Under the pieces are notes generated by a model, which worked only from the letters and a program-made list of their open reading frames with translations, did not search any database and was not told where the DNA came from. A program made the translations under genes and the position numbers. From Imbricaverruca yamaguchii (taxonomy: Eukaryota; Arthropoda; Thecostraca; Neoverrucidae): DNA of 64,000 nucleotides. The DNA lies in NCBI GenBank assembly GCA_034440575.1, contig JAOTOL010001626.1:1140001-1204000 (forward strand), written 5' to 3'. Shown here in pieces: positions 59,245-64,000 of this stretch. The stretch's first letter is position 1. Each line of letters opens with the position of its first letter.

Positions 59245-60350
59245 GGAGAGAGGATGGGAGTAAGGGCAGGTAGTTACATCTCATTGTGTGGCTTGTGCGC
59301 TATATTGACTCGTTACTGCGTCTCAGTCAAAACATCACATATGTCCACTGATGTATCTGGGGGTGGATGGGGATTCGAGTGATATCTTGCTTGCAGAGGG
59401 CTTATCTTGCCCTCGCTAGATAAACAAAAGCTACATTCTGTTTTCCCTGCGATTTCAGGGCAGATCTTCAGAATGTATTTATTATTAAATATCGAGAACA
59501 ACAGGGGTTTCACGCCGAATTATTTTTTTTTGCTCAACACAGAGTACGAGAATATACACATAGATGCATCAATATGGATGGATATCGGCACGTAGGGTGG
59601 CAAGGAACATTGTGCGCCTTTTGGTCTCGGTAGCACTAGCTACACATGTTTTCTTGCGTTATCCAACCGAGCAGCACATGGTGATATTTTCCACCCACGA
59701 TCGTGTCGGACGTGACAAAAATATCCCCTCACATCTCAGGAAGTAAACGAAGGATACGAAAATATCATACCAATGGACAGCATTGCTCATTCGCTCTTGA
59801 CGACATGCCCTTGGTCTTTGCTACATTGCATGGACGCTGTATAACCACTGCAGTTGATGCGCCCTAAAACCCAAATAACTAACTTTGCTACATTGCCTGT
59901 AACGTCATATATTATGTTACATATATCAAAAAAGCTTTGGCAGCTTAATTGAACCTTCAAACGTCAATATCTCACATAGTAATTGGTGATACAATTTTTA
60001 GATGCACACACAAAAATGCCCGGTATTTTTCAAATACAGGTTATTTCTTAGTTGATGTTAAATTGTTAAATAGTCAATGGTAACGCAAGAGGAAAAGTGG
60101 GGCCATAATGGATCGCGCGAGGGCATTTGGCCGAGAATCCCGTCAAATCTTCTATAATAGTCTTATATCAAGCTTGCGGAATCTAATGGGTATATAATGC
60201 AAGCTTCAAACCATGATACAGATGTCTGCAACACAATTAGAAAATCAACGTTGAAAAATCACATTTTGATATCAATGTGCGGCCTTTTTCGATGCTGTGA
60301 TACGAACGGTGGCCGCCCGATGTTCCAGTCACTCAGGGTGGGCTCAGTTG
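59243..60350. other. Unique sequence after the EML gene
   Basis: AT-rich, nothing recognised on either strand. No continuation of the EML propeller was found. Confidence 0.5.
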
Positions 60351-60354
60351 TAGT

Positions 60355-60710
60355 CCCCATGGTGGACGCTGGTGGAGAGTTGTTGTCCCCGTGGTGGACG
60401 CTGGTGGAGAGTTGTTGTCCCCGTGGTGGACGCTGGTGGAGAGTTGTTGTCCCCATGGTGGACGCTGGTGGAGAGTTGTTGTCCCCATGGTGGACGGTGG
60501 TGGAGAGTTGTTGTCCCCATGGTGGACGCTGGTGGAGAGTTGTTGTCCCCATGGTGGACGCTGGTGGAGAGTTGTTGTCCCCATGGTGGACTCTGGTGGA
60601 GAGTTGTTTTCCCCATGGTGGACGTTGGTGGAGATTTGTTGTCCCCATAGTGGACGCTGGTGGAGATTTGTTGTCCCCATGGTGGACACTGGTGGAGAGT
60701 TGTCATCCCT
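60355..60710. repeat. 32-bp minisatellite
   Basis: Eleven units CCCCATGGTGGACGCTGGTG, GAGAGTTGTTGT. Confidence 0.95.
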
Positions 60711-62805
60711 TTGTGGTGAAAGTTTCTGGACAGCATGTCAGTCTTAGTTTTCGGCAGCAAAAGACCCGATGGCCAAGTGAGCTTCGTGCTAACGACGTGG
60801 TAACCGAGTGACCTTACCCGACGAGGAGAAATCAAGGCCGTCTTGATTTGATGCAACCGCAAGAAGCAATTTATAAGCTATTGAGGAAAATGTGAGAGGA
60901 GGCATCATCAGCTCAGGCGGTCGCAAGCTACGTGGCCTGGCCTAGAAAAGCAACAATCATGAAATTATTTGCAGATGCTACAGCCGACTCTTACCTTATA
61001 TTGAGAATGCTTTGTTAGTTAGTAGGCGTTTACTATTTCGGAGTGTTTTCGGATAGATGAAATGTGTGGTGCTATTTACACTGTGAAAACTGATGTCGAT
61101 GTTGCGATGTCATACCACCACCATTGCTATTTCTCGATATCCTGCTTTGTTGTCTAGTTCAATATCAAAATATGACTCACCGCTACGAAGTGTGATTTCC
61201 TATAACTTCGAGCTTGCGATACAGATTGCACCCGTAAATAATGTGTTTATGATTGAGAAGGGAACGGAAAACAAAGCAACGTGGGGTACTGGAAGCACAG
61301 AATGATGCGCAGGTAGCTGGTGCGTAAGTAATCTGATAACATCTTGCACATACCAAGCGATTTCTCCGCCTGTAAGTGCTGCCTGCCGGAGTTAAGTCCC
61401 CACCTGCGACCTGAAACGGGACAAAAGGAGTGATGCTCCAAGATATTCAAAGTGCCGTCAATCAGAATACTTGCAATATACAGCCACCAAACGCGGACCA
61501 TGCTGTCCTTTCATCACGAACAACGAACTTCTATCTGGAAATGCTCACTAAGGTCAGGGTTGATCACCTTGCGTAAGGTCAAATTCCGCATTTTTAGCGG
61601 TATTCAGTTGAAAAAGTCCGATTTGAGGGCAATTTGGCACATGTCACACCGAGGATGACGCAGATCATGAAATAATCATTATGGGTTAATTTATGTTGGA
61701 CAGGCCAATGACATAAGGTCAGGTCACTTATCAGATATACTTTACACTATGCCATATTATGCAGAATGTAGTTGTTCCTCGTGAAGTGATACCTGAATTC
61801 GGTTAAGCGCTGCCTAAGTCGTGCGACATGAGATTGGATCAGTAAGAAATGACCTGACATGACTTGACCTCGTGGAAGCTGACATGATTTGACCCGATTT
61901 GCCCCTTCTTTTGGATTACTTCCCAAGCAGTGCACACATTGGCGAAGGCTGAAGGGATCTGCTCATCGATTTGTGCATTGCCGCAATACGAGTTTGGAGT
62001 CAGGTCACGAGGTCAGAAGCTGGACAGTTTACACAGGTGGTCCAGTATCACATCATTCATTCTAGGAACACAACTTTATAATTTATACAACGGGTTATTC
62101 TGAATATATTGCAGTCGAAACTTACGCGACCTGACCATATGCTATGACCTGACCTGACCATACTATTTTGGATGTCAATTACATACAGATATCCTGCTTG
62201 AATGGTTGTGTTGGAAGAACCCGATGCACATATTCATATTTTCCAGGTAGTTATCCAAGGTAAAGTTCATGTCACTGGGTTACTTATTGTGACCTTTAGC
62301 GACCTTAACACGGCAGAATATAGATAAATCAGATATGACGAGAGCTGTTGTCTATATTGACTTGCCAATACAATTTTCCTTGTGACCTTACATGCAGTCT
62401 GGAAGTGTGTTTTCAAGACGGATACTAACCTGACCTGACCTTCTGTCTTGGCACTCTATCAGTATGGTCGATAGCAATGCATTCATCCTTGTTAAATCTT
62501 GCAAAACAATGTTGAATAAGACAAGTTCTGCCTTTTTCTAATCATTTCCAGAGACTCCAGTCAGAATCCATGCATTGACTTAATACGTCCTCTGATGACG
62601 TCATTATTAGTCAAATACACATCTAAGGATTACTTCTGGCTCTCCATCACCAGCGCATACAAACAGTTGTCTACATTTCATCATAGCATAGCTTGCTCTC
62701 GAAAGTTAGATGTGGACTTTCAAGAGCCACCACCCACCCGCCCCGTCGCCGACCCGGTGAAGGTGGATCTGCTTGCCGGTACGGCAAGGGTTTTAGCTCC
62801 GCCTG
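60711..62805. other. Unique sequence, no gene recognised
   Basis: AT-rich with scattered TGACCTGACC words at 61680-62460. No exon with known homology was seen. Confidence 0.5.
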
Positions 62806-62809
62806 CGGT

Positions 62810-63185
62810 GTGATGCATGCACTATGTAGAGTCGCCTGCCGACATTAAGGCTCCACCTGCGGAGCGGTTTATGCACAATGTAGAGTCGCCTGCCGACATT
62901 AAGGCACCAGGAGCGGTTTATGCACAGTGTAGAGTCGCCTGCCGGCATTAAGGCTCCACCTGCGGAGCGGTTTATGCACAATGTAGAGTCGCCTGCCGAC
63001 ATTAAGGCTCCACCTGCGGAGCGGTTTATGCACAATGTAGAGTCGCCTGCCGACATTAAGGCTCCACCTGCGGAGCGGTTTATGCACAATGTAGAGTCGC
63101 CTGCCGACATTAAGGCTCCACCTGCGGAGCGGTTTATGCACAATGTAGAGTCGCCTGCCGACATTGAGGCACCAGAAGCGGTTTA
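62810..63185. repeat. 54-bp minisatellite
   Basis: Seven units AATGTAGAGTCGCCTGCCGA, CATTAAGGCTCCACCTGCGG, AGCGGTTTATGCAC, one shortened near 62905. Divisible by three, so frames stay open on both strands. Confidence 0.95.
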
Positions 63186-63189
63186 GACC

Positions 63190-64000
63190 TAAAGACAAAA
63201 GATTAGTGCAACTATGAGCCACAAGAGCCCTTCTTGGTTGGACTCTGTTACACTGAACCAGTTGCCCACCAAATCTGTCAATCAGTCCTCCCTGTAATAC
63301 TGAAAAGCAAGCCCTCTATTCTTATAATGATTGTCTATGCTGTTTTAAAGATGTTCAATGTGCTGCTACTGACAATGTTTTCCGGCAGCTGGTTCCAGTG
63401 TTCTACTACCCTGTTGGTGAAGAAAGTCTGCCTTAAGTTTGTTCTGCTGTGGTTAACTTTAATTTTGAATTTATGACCTCTAATTGCATCATTTCTGTTC
63501 AATTCAAACATTTCCCCAAGATATCCCCTCTCCAGACCATGGATAAATTTAAAGACCTCGATGAGATCTCCTCTCAGCCTTCCATATCTAAGTGAAAACA
63601 TATTCAATTTCTTCAATCTTTCCTCATGTGCCAGGTTGCTTATGCCTTCAACCATTTTTGTAGCCCTCTTTTGTACTCTCTCTAAAAGCCAACAATCTTT
63701 TTCATAGCTAGGAGACCAAGCTTGGATGCAGTATTCCAAATGTGGCCCGACATATGCACAGTAAAGATTCTTGATGACTTCCTCACTTCTGTATGATACA
63801 TTCCTATTTATTGCCCCGAGCATTCTCAGTGCTTTCGTCCTGGCTTCCTTGGTCTGTTCTGATGCCCCCAGTTTTGTGTTTAGAATAACACCTAAATCCT
63901 TCTTCTGCTAAGTCACTGATAGCACTTGGCCACCCATCAAGTATGGAGCCTTCATATGCTGCTTATCTACATGCATGATTTTGCACTTATCAAAATTAAA
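63190..64000 (-). mobile_element. CR1-type LINE, 3' part, truncated by the window edge
   Basis: A minus-strand frame at 63823-63335 encodes the end of a reverse transcriptase: LGAINRNVSYRSEEVIKNLY, VGPHLEYCIQAWSPSYEKDC, RVQKRATKMVEG and RLRGDLIEVFKFIHG, then FFTNRVVEHWNQLPENIV, the conserved CR1 C-terminus. Upstream, FNFDKCKIMHVDKQ and KDLGVILNTKLGAS continue to the edge but are broken by a TAG near 63910, so this copy is dead. The 3' end near 63190 is approximate. Confidence 0.88.

Overview
The window is nuclear DNA of an animal, most likely an invertebrate. The evidence is spliceosomal introns of 0.1 to 6.8 kb with GT-AG borders, tRNA-derived SINEs with target-site duplications, the 3' part of a CR1-type LINE, a decayed cut-and-paste transposon, and two metazoan multi-exon genes. 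I cannot place the species from the sequence. Almost none of the long open frames are genes. They are translations of tandem repeats, while the real coding sequence is in short GC-rich exons of 40 to 267 bases.

Two genes stand head to head. On the minus strand (about 6656 down to 1698, running off the left edge) seven exons encode the N-terminus, the whole first cyclase domain (C1) and the start of the second (C2) of a soluble adenylyl cyclase of the ADCY10 family. On the plus strand (10945 to 58734) I assembled 30 exons of a giant EMAP-like protein of the EML5/EML6 type. Every junction agrees in phase, and the exons join into about 1649 codons. It has two full HELP-WD40 units (exons 1-12 and 13-23) and a third, divergent and shortened unit (exons 24-30). 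EML proteins bind microtubules. Soluble adenylyl cyclase makes cAMP and is known from sperm and cilia, so a shared role is conceivable, but that is inference.

Most of the rest of the window is minisatellite, and this is its most unusual property. In at least fifteen places the repeat unit is a tandem copy of an exon edge: the last intron bases, the AG acceptor and the first exon codons, or the last exon codons, the GT donor and the first intron bases. The clearest cases are the acceptors of EML exons 3, 8, 14, 17, 20, 21 and 22, the donors of exons 6, 7, 9, 11, 17, 20, 21 and 25, and the acceptor of cyclase exon 7. Exon 20 is preceded by about 90 copies (3.2 kb) of its own 3' splice site. Other simple repeats fill introns without clear exon homology.

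Mobile DNA: a 2.9 kb element with 16-bp perfect terminal inverted repeats and a broken transposase-like gene (41073-44013); a 0.7 kb MITE with inverted ends of about 80 bp that split a donor-derived array (18519-19219); two copies of one tRNA-derived SINE (49719-49901 plus, 55174-55354 minus); a second tRNA-headed SINE remnant (about 13010-13303 minus); and the CR1 fragment at the right edge (about 63190-64000 minus).
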